From a virus: 40,912 bases of DNA. The stretch's first letter is position 1; each line of letters starts with the position of its first letter. Both the position numbers and the translations under genes were made by a program. The DNA is taken from IMG/VR virus record IMGVR_UViG_3300025168_000018, positions 1 to 40,912 of that record, one strand, 5' to 3'. The notes below the pieces were generated by a model, which saw only the letters and a program-made list of their open reading frames with translations, had not been told where the DNA came from and did no database searches. Shown piece by piece: positions 23,326 through 29,377 of this stretch.

Positions 23326-23785
23326 GTCGGCTACGGAGGGTTTAATTCTCCTATCGGATAAGTTAAAGCGCTCCGTAGCCTGCTGAAAGAGGTGTTCGAT
23401 TTAGGGGCGTTGCTTGTCGGTTTGGATAATCTGAGCCTCCCAAGTCTTAGGGATCCTGCAGTATCACTACCGGTTCGGGTCTGGCCCCATGTCCTAATAT
23501 GCCTCTTTCGGTAATTTATGGGGATGACGTCACCTCGTCCCCGCGAGTTATTAGCGATCTATGCCGGACGTCTCGGCGTGGTAAATAGCCTTGTGCAGAC
23601 TTCTTATTGGCCGGGCCTCCGTCTGCACAGAGGGCCACCCTGTCTTTGATGGGTGTGGGTTTAGCTTCGCGAAATCGACGGCGCACCGTTTTCCACTAAA
23701 TTTACAGACCCACCGCAGGGCTTGGGGCATCATGTTTCTCCAAGTCTATGATCTGATGCCCTTCGGACTTGGTATCTTTTTAATT
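23326..23785 (+). ncRNA. Large structured RNA candidate, plus strand, with terminal pseudoknot/terminator
   Basis: This 428-bp gap between minus-strand genes (23303-23730) and its right flank hold many helices. GGCTACGGAG pairs with CTCCGTAGCC (23329-23338/23371-23380). CTGAAAGAGG pairs with CCTCTTTCGG (23383-23392/23501-23510). GGGGC/GCCCC lies within it. GGGGATGA pairs with TCGTCCCC, TGTGCAGAC with GTCTGCACA (23592-23600/23621-23629), and GTGGGTTT with AGACCCAC. Three of these contain G-U pairs only if the plus strand is read; on the minus strand they become A-C mismatches. The 3' end has interleaved stems GGGCATCA/TGATGCCC (23725/23754) and CCAAGTC/GACTTGG (23740/23766), then TATCTTTTTAATTTT, a terminator. 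No known RNA family was recognised. Confidence 0.6.
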
Positions 23786-23948
23786 TTGGTTCTTCGTATT
23801 TGTAAAGAGCGTCTTCTTCATCTCCGTAAATTTCTTTCATGTTGAGTTCTAGTCTTAGGCCTTTAGCTGCGCTTTTGCTATTGAAGGAATGATCTGTGTA
23901 TTTTTTTGTTATGGTATCGTAGAGTCTAAAGAGTTTTAGTTTATTCAT
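23730..23948 (-). CDS. Small conserved phage protein (72 aa)
   Basis: Starts MNKLKLFRLYDTITKKYTDH and ends YQVRRASDHRLGET, a layout (R-L-Y-D-T start, R-x-S/G-x-D-H near the end) I recognise from small early proteins of many phages. Function unknown. GGAGG precedes the ATG, and the start overlaps the 57-aa membrane gene. Its 3' end is antisense to the terminator of the structured RNA candidate. Confidence 0.55.
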   Translation of the reverse strand: MNKLKLFRLYDTITKKYTDHSFNSKSAAKGLRLELNMKEIYGDEEDALYKYEEPKLKRYQVRRASDHRLGET

Positions 23949-24114
23949 TGTTAAGTGCCTCCTGAGTGGTTTGAATCTGCTTTGTTTGTTTGTCGATGCA
24001 CTTTGAAAAGGTATAGGTTTGCGCCCAGAGGTGTATGATTACTCCTGTTACGAATCCTAGGGCGTATATGATGATGTAGTCCAGGTTGTATTCCAGCCAT
24101 GATTGTTTTTGCAT
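23941..24114 (-). CDS. Small single-pass membrane protein (57 aa)
   Basis: ATG at 24114 with AGGAG upstream; stop TAA at 23943-23941. MQKQSWLEYNLDYIIIYALG continues FVTGVIIHLW, one transmembrane helix (about 12-32), then a polar C-terminal tail with one Cys. The stop overlaps the next start. An early inner-membrane protein; it could inhibit the host or exclude other phages, but no family is recognised. Confidence 0.55.
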   Translation of the reverse strand: MQKQSWLEYNLDYIIIYALGFVTGVIIHLWAQTYTFSKCIDKQTKQIQTTQEALNNE

Positions 24115-24176
24115 TACACGTGTCTCCTGTTAGAGGGTGAGAACTCGATGCAGTTTGGTAACATCTTCGACGCTTT

Positions 24177-24194
24177 CCGACTCATTAGAGTCGG
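24177..24194. promoter_or_regulatory. Intergenic inverted repeat
   Basis: CCGACTC-ATTA-GAGTCGG is a perfect 7-bp stem with a 4-nt loop in the 140-bp gap between two minus-strand genes. No T-run follows on either strand, so it is more likely an operator, processing site or RNA hairpin than a terminator. Confidence 0.35.
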
Positions 24195-24198
24195 TTCC

Positions 24199-24210
24199 TT
24201 TGCTCGCAAA
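24199..24210. promoter_or_regulatory. Possible operator half-copy TTTGC-TC-GCAAA
   Basis: The 12-bp palindrome shares the core TTGCTCGCAA with the operator inside the promoter at 15420. It lies upstream of the small early genes that start at 24114. Possible second binding site of the same regulator. Confidence 0.35.
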
Positions 24211-24221
24211 ATTTTTAACTG

Positions 24222-24245
24222 ACGGAGCAATTAAGCTCCGCCAGC
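24222..24245 (-). terminator. Probable terminator/attenuator after 236-aa gene
   Basis: On the minus strand TGGCGGAGC pairs with GCTCCGTCA (9 bp, one G-U) around a TTAATT loop, followed by CAGTTAAAAATTTT. It starts 10 bp after the stop of the gene at 24255. The U-tract is imperfect, so it is probably weak. Confidence 0.4.
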
Positions 24246-24254
24246 TATGTGATA

Positions 24255-24965
24255 TTAGTGAATAAACTCTTGAGCGCAAGCCATTGCTAGATTTGCGTTG
24301 AATGTATAGCTGTTCAAGAGGTCTTTATTGGTATCGTTCTCTTCTTTTGAGATCGATACTCCTGTATCTTCGTCGATAGGAAGAGGATCATCTCTCCAAG
24401 TTACTCTATCTCTTAGTTCGTCAGCTAACTTGGTGTTTTTTGTGTATTCTTCGACGAACATTTCTTGTGTAGGTATCATTCCTTTTTTCTTAATGGAGTT
24501 CAGTTTTTGTTTTGCTCTGAATTTGACGGAAGGATATCTGTTTACTACTTCTATGCCGGGTCCTTTGCCATCGAACTTATTTGTTCCTCTAATGCGTTCG
24601 TAATACTCTTTGATTTTTTCTGAGATAGTCCAATCATCATCTGATTGCATCTCTTCTGGTAGGCTTCTAAATGCTGGTCCGTTCCAGAAGCTAATTAATT
24701 TGTTTGCTTTTTCTTCCAGCTTTGGTGTTGGATCTTGGCAATCAACTTTGTTCATCAAGCACCAGCCTTTAACGTCTTTATCGCTTGATATGATGGTGAG
24801 TTTAGCTTTGATGTCTCCATCTTCGTTTTTAGTTCCATCGTATACTTCAACGTAATTTACGTCGTTAGTATTCTTCTTCAAGTTCCACTCTAAGGTGTTG
24901 AGGAAGAAATTTGTGGATGGAAATGCTTTCGTTGATCTGATGATGTGAATGATAAAGTTTTTCAT
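24255..24965 (-). CDS. Hypothetical early protein with structured leader (236 aa)
   Basis: ATG at 24965 follows GGAGATATATT; the longer frame reading upstream to 25043 crosses the leader hairpin and is not preferred. The product begins MKNFIIHIIRSTKAFPSTNF, with a beta-rich N-terminal ~80 residues (SSDKDVKGWCLM) and a mostly helical C-terminal half. No catalytic motif or family recognised. A 100-nt pseudoknotted element lies in its 5' leader, so its translation may be tightly controlled. Confidence 0.6.
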   Translation of the reverse strand: MKNFIIHIIRSTKAFPSTNFFLNTLEWNLKKNTNDVNYVEVYDGTKNEDGDIKAKLTIISSDKDVKGWCLMNKVDCQDPTPKLEEKANKLISFWNGPAFRSLPEEMQSDDDWTISEKIKEYYERIRGTNKFDGKGPGIEVVNRYPSVKFRAKQKLNSIKKKGMIPTQEMFVEEYTKNTKLADELRDRVTWRDDPLPIDEDTGVSISKEENDTNKDLLNSYTFNANLAMACAQEFIH

Positions 24966-24979
24966 AATATATCTCCAAA

Positions 24980-25080
24980 TTAAAAAGTTAAATTCCGAGG
25001 GCTTCTTCGTTTTTGCCTCTCGCCCTCGCTGAGGCAAAAACAAGACGCCCGGCCCGAATGGGCGGAATTAATCTTTTTAA
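24980..25080 (-). promoter_or_regulatory. Pseudoknotted 5' leader element
   Basis: An outer stem of 17 bp with two mismatches (24980-24996/25064-25080) encloses a perfect 11-bp hairpin GTTTTTGCCTC/GAGGCAAAAAC (25009-25019/25031-25041) and a 5-bp CGCCC/GGGCG hairpin. The 11-nt loop of the long hairpin contains 25022-25028, which is fully complementary (7 bp, GC-rich) to 24996-25002, forming a pseudoknot. The element ends 15 bp before the start codon of the 236-aa gene, close to its ribosome site. Candidate translational switch, protein-binding site or bidirectional terminator. Confidence 0.55.
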
Positions 25081-25259
25081 TCTTGATGAGATGTATTCAT
25101 GAATAAAAACTTTTCAGAGCATCCGAATCAACGAAGGCTATTTGCACCGCCAATTTCTGACGGTAACACCAACTTCGTTTGCTAGGATGTTTGATGGTGA
25201 GCTTGACAGGAGGCAAAAGATGTGATAGAAACTATGGTTTCAATCTACAGACGGGTATA
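25081..25259. other. Non-coding stretch upstream of leader element
   Basis: There is no open frame of note. It includes ACGAAG...CTTCGT (about 25131-25179) enclosing CCGCC/GACGG-like pairing, suggesting more RNA structure. Promoter-like TTGATT occurs on the minus strand near 25128 without a convincing -10. This gap probably holds the start of the 236-aa transcript. Confidence 0.3.
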
Positions 25260-25715
25260 TTATCGTTTGTTCCTTATGTTGAGCAGATATTTACTCGCTT
25301 CGAGTGAAGCGTTGATGACGAAATCTGTGAGGGATATGCCAGCCAGCTCACATGCGAATAGTATTTGAGTTTTGTCTTCAGGCCGACAGCGAACCGAGAT
25401 TGTGTCAGTCCGATCCGTCTTCTGTTTCCATTGCCGAAAGTACTCTCTTTGCTGAATCTGCCGAGCGGTGACATCGTCATCGGTCGCCCGCCTCTTGTTC
25501 GCAAGATAATCATCGCCTGTGCATTGCTTGCATGTGTTCACGACTTTGGAGTGAACTCTGCAAGGTCGTTCTTTTAATTGGGCTTGACGCTTGTCGAGAT
25601 ACTTCGAGCGATGCTTGCCCGACCATGGATGACGCGAGGTGGTTGGTTTGTAATGCTGGGGTCGCAAGGGAGTGGATTCATCGCCGAAGGCCTCCGACGT
25701 CTCACGTTTTGCCAT
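25260..25715 (-). CDS. Ribbon-helix-helix (DUF1778-like) DNA-binding regulator
   Basis: A 151-residue protein. The N-terminal ~100 residues are basic and polar, with C-x-x-C (CKQC). The C-terminal ~45 residues (DTISVRCRPEDKTQILFACE then a LAGISLTDFVINASLEAS helix) match the beta-strand/helix/helix of RHH proteins such as DUF1778/TacA-type antitoxins. No acetyltransferase toxin lies beside it, so a transcriptional regulator is more likely than an antitoxin. Codon use is visibly more GC-rich than its neighbours. GAGGAG precedes the ATG. A candidate promoter with 9-bp tandem repeats lies just upstream. Confidence 0.65.
   Translation of the reverse strand: MAKRETSEAFGDESTPLRPQHYKPTTSRHPWSGKHRSKYLDKRQAQLKERPCRVHSKVVNTCKQCTGDDYLANKRRATDDDVTARQIQQREYFRQWKQKTDRTDTISVRCRPEDKTQILFACELAGISLTDFVINASLEASKYLLNIRNKR
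25492..25507. promoter_or_regulatory. Near-copy of the 15.4-kb operator
   Basis: CTCTTGTTCGCAAGAT matches ATCTTGCTCGCAAGAT at 15425-15440 in 14 of 16 bases and keeps the inverted-repeat arms. It lies inside the RHH gene, a common place for an auxiliary operator. It could also be chance codon choice. Confidence 0.35.
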
Positions 25716-25749
25716 GTCTGCAGTCTCCTCTATGATTGCTAAGTTCTAA

Positions 25750-25787
25750 AGAGTAGCAAGAGTAGCATGAGTGAGCAGATATTTCAA
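25750..25787 (-). promoter_or_regulatory. Candidate RHH promoter with tandem 9-bp repeats
   Basis: On the minus strand TTGAAA (25787-25782) and TACTCT (25764-25759) are 17 bp apart. The -10 lies within two adjacent direct repeats AGAGTAGCA (25750-25758 and 25759-25767). RHH proteins bind short repeats and often repress their own promoter, so an autoregulatory operator is plausible. The -10 is a weak match. Confidence 0.4.
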
Positions 25788-25789
25788 TG

Positions 25790-26080
25790 AGCTTTTCGGG
25801 GTGACATGCGGGTCACCCGAGGGTGCCATCCCGAGGGTATGTCGCCCCGCCGACCCGGGTAACGGAGGGTCGGTACCCTACGAGCGAGGACGCTGTACTC
25901 CGAGCGAGCGGGCTGTTGAGCGAGGGCGTGTAGCTTGCAGGGGGTAGTGCAAGCAACATGCACGAGCGGATGACAGCTGCAAGTGCAGTGCCCATGGGGC
26001 ACGAACTTGCTTTCATTTACAAATAGCAATGCGGATTAGTGACCCCCCCGAGCGTGGGTTTCGCGAAAGAGGGTTTGGAC
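25790..26080. repeat. GC-rich hairpin and GAGCGAG-repeat cluster (non-coding)
   Basis: In the 400-bp gap 25716-26114 I see no credible gene. It holds a cluster of perfect stems: CGGGGTGAC/GTCACCCG around 25796-25818, CCGACCC/GGGTCGG (25850/25867), GCTTGCA/TGCAAGC (25933/25948), GTGCCC-ATG-GGGCAC (25988-26002) and the palindrome TTTCGCGAAA near 26070. GAGCGAG occurs at 25882, 25902 and 25918, with GAGCG again at 25964 and 26050. Composition is far more GC-rich than the genome. It could be a replication origin with iterons, another structured RNA, or an acquired island. Confidence 0.5.
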
Positions 26081-26114
26081 TCCCACACGTACTAGACACA
26101 TTTTAGGCATATTG

Positions 26115-26471
26115 CTAACAAGGCGGTTCTGTCTTTTCATAGTGCATGATTGCAAACATTCCCCAGGCAACTTTAGCCAGATGGTCTTCGGATCTGTCTC
26201 CCTGCTTCCATAGGTTCAGATGTCGTTCTACGTGATTGAGTATTTCTCCGATAGGCTGTCCGAGTTCCCAATTACGATCTCCATATTTTTTTGCTCCTTC
26301 TGCGTATACTTTTGCCAGGCGAACTAATCCGAAAGGGCTTATTAGATCGAAGCGTTCTCCGTCTGCGTCTGCGCTTCTTACGGATCCCGATTTGAATTTT
26401 TTTAAATTTTCAGTATCCCATTGGTAAACATAGTTCATAAACATATAGGGATCCTTATCTGGGTTTTTCAT
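26115..26471 (-). CDS. DUF5664/MazZ-like dNTP diphosphohydrolase
   Basis: A 118-residue protein. GERFDLISPFGLVRLAKVYA, then EGAKKYGDRNWELG and EILNHVERHLNLWKQGD...EDHLAKVAWGMFAI match the all-helical DUF5664 (dATP/dGTP diphosphohydrolase, MazZ-like) family, with acidic metal ligands on the helices. Related enzymes adjust dNTP pools, for example in 2-aminoadenine phages. No PurZ or DpoZ homologue is present here, so it probably acts in general nucleotide-pool control. ATG at 26471 sits 6 bases after AAGGA; the earlier ATG at 26477 abuts that site. Divergent from the packaging operon. Confidence 0.7.
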   Translation of the reverse strand: MKNPDKDPYMFMNYVYQWDTENLKKFKSGSVRSADADGERFDLISPFGLVRLAKVYAEGAKKYGDRNWELGQPIGEILNHVERHLNLWKQGDRSEDHLAKVAWGMFAIMHYEKTEPPC

Positions 26472-26488
26472 ACTCATTCCTTTTTTGG

Positions 26489-26537
26489 TTGTTTTTTAGA
26501 GGGATTTATGTTGTTATTTCTATAAAAGGAGGTGCTT
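26489..26537 (+). promoter_or_regulatory. Late-operon promoter region (divergent gap)
   Basis: The 66-bp gap between the divergent gene starts at 26471 and 26538 must hold the start of the rightward late operon. TTGTTT (26489-26494) and TGTTAT (26512-26517) are 17 bp apart but are weak sigma70 matches. A near-perfect AAAAGGAGGT ribosome site lies at 26524-26533. Confidence 0.35.
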
Positions 26538-26663
26538 ATGCCAACTGTAGGAACTAAACGATTTAGTTATACCACGAAGGGATCCCAGGCTGCCGCGAAA
26601 TATGCTCGCAAAACTGGGAAAAAAGTTGTTCGAAAGCCAAAGCCTAAGAAGCAGAATGGGTGA
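26538..26663 (+). CDS. Small basic phage protein (41 aa)
   Basis: ATG at 26538 has an excellent AAAAGGAGGT site; the stop is TGA 26661-26663. MPTVGTKRFSYTTKGSQAAA continues with Lys/Arg repeats. The M-P-x-V-G-x-K-x-F-x-Y-T-x-K-G start is a widespread tiny phage protein I recognise, usually near structural or lysis genes, with no known function. Its end overlaps the peptidase start. Confidence 0.65.
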   Translation: MPTVGTKRFSYTTKGSQAAAKYARKTGKKVVRKPKPKKQNG

Positions 26664-27024
26664 TCTTACAACTAATTTTTCTAAGGACGAGTTCAAATGT
26701 CCTTGCTGTGATGTATCCGGGATTAATGTTGGATTTGTTTTAAGATTGCAGCTGGCACGTGATCGTATGGGTCAGTCCATGACAATTAATTCGGGGTATC
26801 GTTGTTTATCCAGAAATCGTGCTGTGGGCGGCGTGGATTCTTCGTCGCATTGTCAGGGCCTAGCGGCTGATATTCGTTGCACGAACTCTGTGGATAGGAT
26901 GGTTTTATTGTCTATACTGCCCGAATTTTTTAATAGAATTGGTATTGCCAGTAACTTTGTCCATGTGGATATTGATGAATCTAAGGCTCAGCATGTGCTT
27001 TGGGTTTATCCCCCTAAAAAATAA
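26656..27024 (+). CDS. Peptidase M15-type endolysin
   Basis: A 122-residue protein from ATG 26656 (the open frame extends to 26602, but this start overlaps the upstream stop and begins the conserved domain). LTTNFSKDEFKCPCC, SGYRCLSRN (46-54), SSHCQGLAADI with zinc ligands H65 and D72, and FVHVD with H103 are the peptidase M15A hallmarks. It cleaves peptidoglycan cross-links. No signal peptide, so it needs the holin at 27036. Part of a lysis block with the spanins. Confidence 0.85.
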   Translation: MGDLTTNFSKDEFKCPCCDVSGINVGFVLRLQLARDRMGQSMTINSGYRCLSRNRAVGGVDSSSHCQGLAADIRCTNSVDRMVLLSILPEFFNRIGIASNFVHVDIDESKAQHVLWVYPPKK

Positions 27025-27035
27025 GGAGAAGTGTG

Positions 27036-27254
27036 ATGGAAGCTGTATTAACTATGATGTCTGGGTTGCCGATGTGGGCTCAAGCCGTTTTAGCTGTTGT
27101 GGCTTTGTGTAAGGTAATTACATTCTGGACACCTACTAAAATTGATGACGCCTGGTTTGGTAAATTAACTCCCATGATAAATATGATGTTGCGTGGTTTG
27201 AATCTTGGGGGTTTGAATATTATGAAAGACCAAAATAAGGATGATAGGAAGTGA
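27036..27254 (+). CDS. Holin candidate
   Basis: A 72-residue protein from ATG 27036 (GTG at 27033 also possible) behind AAGGAG. One strong hydrophobic segment (about 12-31, WAQAVLAVVALCKVITFW), an amphipathic middle, and a charged C terminus (KDQNKDDRK). Position between lysin and spanins is the main argument. The stop overlaps the i-spanin start. Confidence 0.6.
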   Translation: MEAVLTMMSGLPMWAQAVLAVVALCKVITFWTPTKIDDAWFGKLTPMINMMLRGLNLGGLNIMKDQNKDDRK

Positions 27255-27502
27255 TTATAGGCTTATCTCTTGCCCTGGCTTTGGTTGGAGCTGTTATGTT
27301 TGCTATTTGGTGGGGTAAAAAGTCTGGGATGGATGCAGCACGTGCCTCTGATTTCAAGTCTGTCAGGAAAAAGAATGCTAAAATTAACAAGGAATTTTCG
27401 AAGATGCGCAAAGAACATAACGAGGAGCTTGATGCTATCGATTCTGCTGATGCTGCTAGTCAACTGCGCTTCATCGGGCGCAGGCGTCGGAAGGATTCTT
27501 GA
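27251..27502 (+). CDS. i-spanin (Rz-like)
   Basis: An 83-residue protein from GTG 27251. An N-terminal membrane helix (IIGLSLALALVGAVMFAIWW) is followed by a charged periplasmic helix (KKNAKINKEFSKMRKEHNEEL). This is the type-II inner-membrane layout of Rz. The o-spanin gene begins inside it in the +1 frame, the classical overlapping arrangement. Together they fuse inner and outer membrane at lysis. Confidence 0.65.
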   Translation: MIIGLSLALALVGAVMFAIWWGKKSGMDAARASDFKSVRKKNAKINKEFSKMRKEHNEELDAIDSADAASQLRFIGRRRRKDS

Positions 27503-27722
27503 TCGTCCTCCTGATTTTGCGCAGGGCATTATTTTTACTCCTGTTGATGCTCAGGGTGGTAAGATGTGGTGTCTTTCAGATGGGGATTACATTACCGAAA
27601 CCAAGCATATTGTAAAGTTGAATCATGTGATTGATAAATACGAATGTCAGATTAACATTCTTAACGGGGAGAAGTGCGAGTATTGTCTTCAAGTTTCGGA
27701 TGGGGAGAAATGTGACAAATGA
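27432..27722 (+). CDS. o-spanin (Rz1-like) lipoprotein
   Basis: A 96-residue product from ATG 27432, which has GAGGAG six bases upstream and lies within the i-spanin gene in another frame (71-bp overlap). MLSILLMLLVNCASS is a short signal with lipobox-like LVNC, Cys12 being the lipidation site (Asn before Cys is unusual). The rest is longer than most Rz1 proteins, with Cys near 47, 74, 85 and 88. The open frame extends upstream to 27270, but no ribosome site supports that start. Confidence 0.6.
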   Translation: MLSILLMLLVNCASSGAGVGRILDRPPDFAQGIIFTPVDAQGGKMWCLSDGDYITETKHIVKLNHVIDKYECQINILNGEKCEYCLQVSDGEKCDK

Positions 27723-28117
27723 AGCAACTGTTTAATGGTGAGAAGTTCGACCAGATGTTGAAGTCTGCGGATCGCATGAACCAGTCTCGTAAAGAGAACA
27801 GGGAATGGGATAAGACGATGGATGCTGTGGATAATAAGGATGTGGATTTACCCGAGAGGACATCTGCTATTACCGCTTCTTTTGATTATGTTTATGAAAG
27901 GTTGGGCGGTCATGAGGGGTTTCTTGAGTGGGCGCGGTTCAACCCGAAGAATACAGCCAAGTTTTATGAGTGGCGAGCTAAGCAGTTACAAAAAGAATCC
28001 GTTGCTGATTCCAGTGAGGGTAAAGTTACTATTAACGTCTTAAACTACCATAATGATGCAGATTCCATTCAATTACCAACCGAGGGATTACCAACTCCCC
28101 CTGTTCCAGGCGTTTGA
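27719..28117 (+). CDS. Small terminase subunit (TerS-like)
   Basis: A 132-residue, charged, mainly helical protein directly before TerL. The conserved part is ASFDYVYERLGGHEGFLEWA then a RFNPKNTAKFYEWRAKQLQK helix, a pattern I recognise from small terminases of T7-like and related podophages (DNA recognition, ring assembly). The Pro-rich C terminus (LPTPPVPGV) overlaps TerL by 65 bp in another frame. ATGA overlap with the o-spanin stop. Confidence 0.7.
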   Translation: MKQLFNGEKFDQMLKSADRMNQSRKENREWDKTMDAVDNKDVDLPERTSAITASFDYVYERLGGHEGFLEWARFNPKNTAKFYEWRAKQLQKESVADSSEGKVTINVLNYHNDADSIQLPTEGLPTPPVPGV

Positions 28118-29375
28118 TGCTGGCGTAAAGCGAGCGGTATGTGTTTGGCACAGGAGAAGTGGTAAAGATAAAAGTGCATTAAATTTATGCGCCAAGATGG
28201 CTTTGCAGAGGGTGGGAGGTTATTTCCATCTTTTTCCTACGGCAAGGCAGGCTAGAAAGGCCATGTGGGACGGAATTGACCGCGATGGTTTTAAGTATAT
28301 GGATCACTTCCCTCCCGGGGTTGCTGTGGGTAAAAACGAAACCGATATGAAGATTACTTTGTGTAATGGTTCGTATTATCAGCTCGTGGGGGTTGATATG
28401 GGGTTGGATTGGCTCGTCGGGACTAATCCCGTCGGGCTGATTTTTTCAGAGTGGGCGATTATGAATCCGAGGGTTTGGGATCTTTTACGTCCTATTTTGA
28501 GAGAAAATGGGGGCTGGGCATTGTTTATCTATACGCCTCGCGGTCAGAACCATGGTTATAAAACTTATAAGGTGGGTCTTGAGGAAGAAGATTGGTTCTG
28601 TTCCCTACTTACTGTTGATCAAACTCGTCGTGCTGACGGCTCCCATATTGTGTCGCCTGAGGATATTGAAGCGGAACGTCGTGAGGGAATGGTTGAAGAA
28701 ATGATCCAGCAGGAGTATTTCTGTTCGTTTGAATCTGCGATCCCTGGTGCTTATTTTTCTGTTGAGATGCGGAGAGCCGAGGAGGATGGTAGGATTACGA
28801 AGGTTCCTTTTGAGCCGGCTCTGCCAGTAGATACCTGGTGGGATCTTGGAGTTAATGATGCTACTGCGATTTGGTTTACCCAATCCCATGGAAATGAGAT
28901 CAGGTGTATTAATTATTACGAGAACAGCGGGGAGGGTCTTTCTTTTTATGCAGGCATATTGTCTCAGTTTAGGCATCAGCATGGTTATACGTATGGGCAT
29001 CATACGGCGCCTCATGATATTGAGGTCAGAGAGTTTACGACAGGTAAAAGTCGTCGTGCAGCTGCCCGTTCGTTAGGTATTAATTTTAATGTTGGTAAAA
29101 AGGTTTTAGCTAAAGAGGAATCGATTGATGCAGTTCGTCGGTTGCTTCCTAAGGTTTGGTTTGATAGGTTGAAGTGTGAGAAAGGAATAGCTTGTCTTCG
29201 TAGTTATCACAAGGAATTTGATGATAAGCGGCAGACTTTCCGCGTACAGCCTGTTCATGATTGGAGTTCCAATGGCGCTGATGCTTTTATGGAACTTGCC
29301 AAGAATTATCGGAATTTTAGTCAAGATAATTATCAACCTATGGCGACAGCCACTTATTCAGTATTTGGAGGTTAA
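28053..29375 (+). CDS. Large terminase subunit (TerL)
   Basis: A 440-residue packaging motor. Walker A WHRRSGKDKS (32-41) carries the Arg-rich variant typical of phage terminases. Walker B/catalytic carboxylate is GLIFSEWA with E133. ATPase coupling motif YTPRGQNHGY follows. The nuclease domain begins DTWWDLGVND (D264, D269, RNase-H-like metal ligands), and the late acidic and histidine residues lie in GHHTAPHD. Cuts and pumps genome concatemers into the prohead through the portal encoded next. Length is typical. ATGATG start inside TerS. Confidence 0.9.
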   Translation: MMQIPFNYQPRDYQLPLFQAFDAGVKRAVCVWHRRSGKDKSALNLCAKMALQRVGGYFHLFPTARQARKAMWDGIDRDGFKYMDHFPPGVAVGKNETDMKITLCNGSYYQLVGVDMGLDWLVGTNPVGLIFSEWAIMNPRVWDLLRPILRENGGWALFIYTPRGQNHGYKTYKVGLEEEDWFCSLLTVDQTRRADGSHIVSPEDIEAERREGMVEEMIQQEYFCSFESAIPGAYFSVEMRRAEEDGRITKVPFEPALPVDTWWDLGVNDATAIWFTQSHGNEIRCINYYENSGEGLSFYAGILSQFRHQHGYTYGHHTAPHDIEVREFTTGKSRRAAARSLGINFNVGKKVLAKEESIDAVRRLLPKVWFDRLKCEKGIACLRSYHKEFDDKRQTFRVQPVHDWSSNGADAFMELAKNYRNFSQDNYQPMATATYSVFGG

Positions 29376-29377
29376 TT

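Noticed and set aside
23394-23410. GTTCGATTT resembling a tRNA T-loop
   Set aside because: No 5-bp T-stem, acceptor stem or anticodon arm can be formed around it. No tRNA was found anywhere.
23551-23733. 60-codon minus-strand frame with a GGAG site and ATGA-type overlap with the 72-aa gene
   Set aside because: The frame lies entirely in the structured RNA candidate, its composition (Arg, Pro, Trp, Cys-rich) is that of a random frame in GC-rich DNA, and helix G-U pairs argue for plus-strand RNA. It cannot be fully excluded.
25260-25715. RHH protein as the antitoxin of a toxin-antitoxin pair
   Set aside because: DUF1778 antitoxins are followed by a GNAT toxin. None is adjacent; the only GNAT-like gene is the gp13-like virion protein.
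25784-26029. Two overlapping minus-strand frames in the GC-rich gap
   Set aside because: There is no ribosome site, amino-acid use is poor, and both run through perfect hairpins. They are better explained as non-coding structure.
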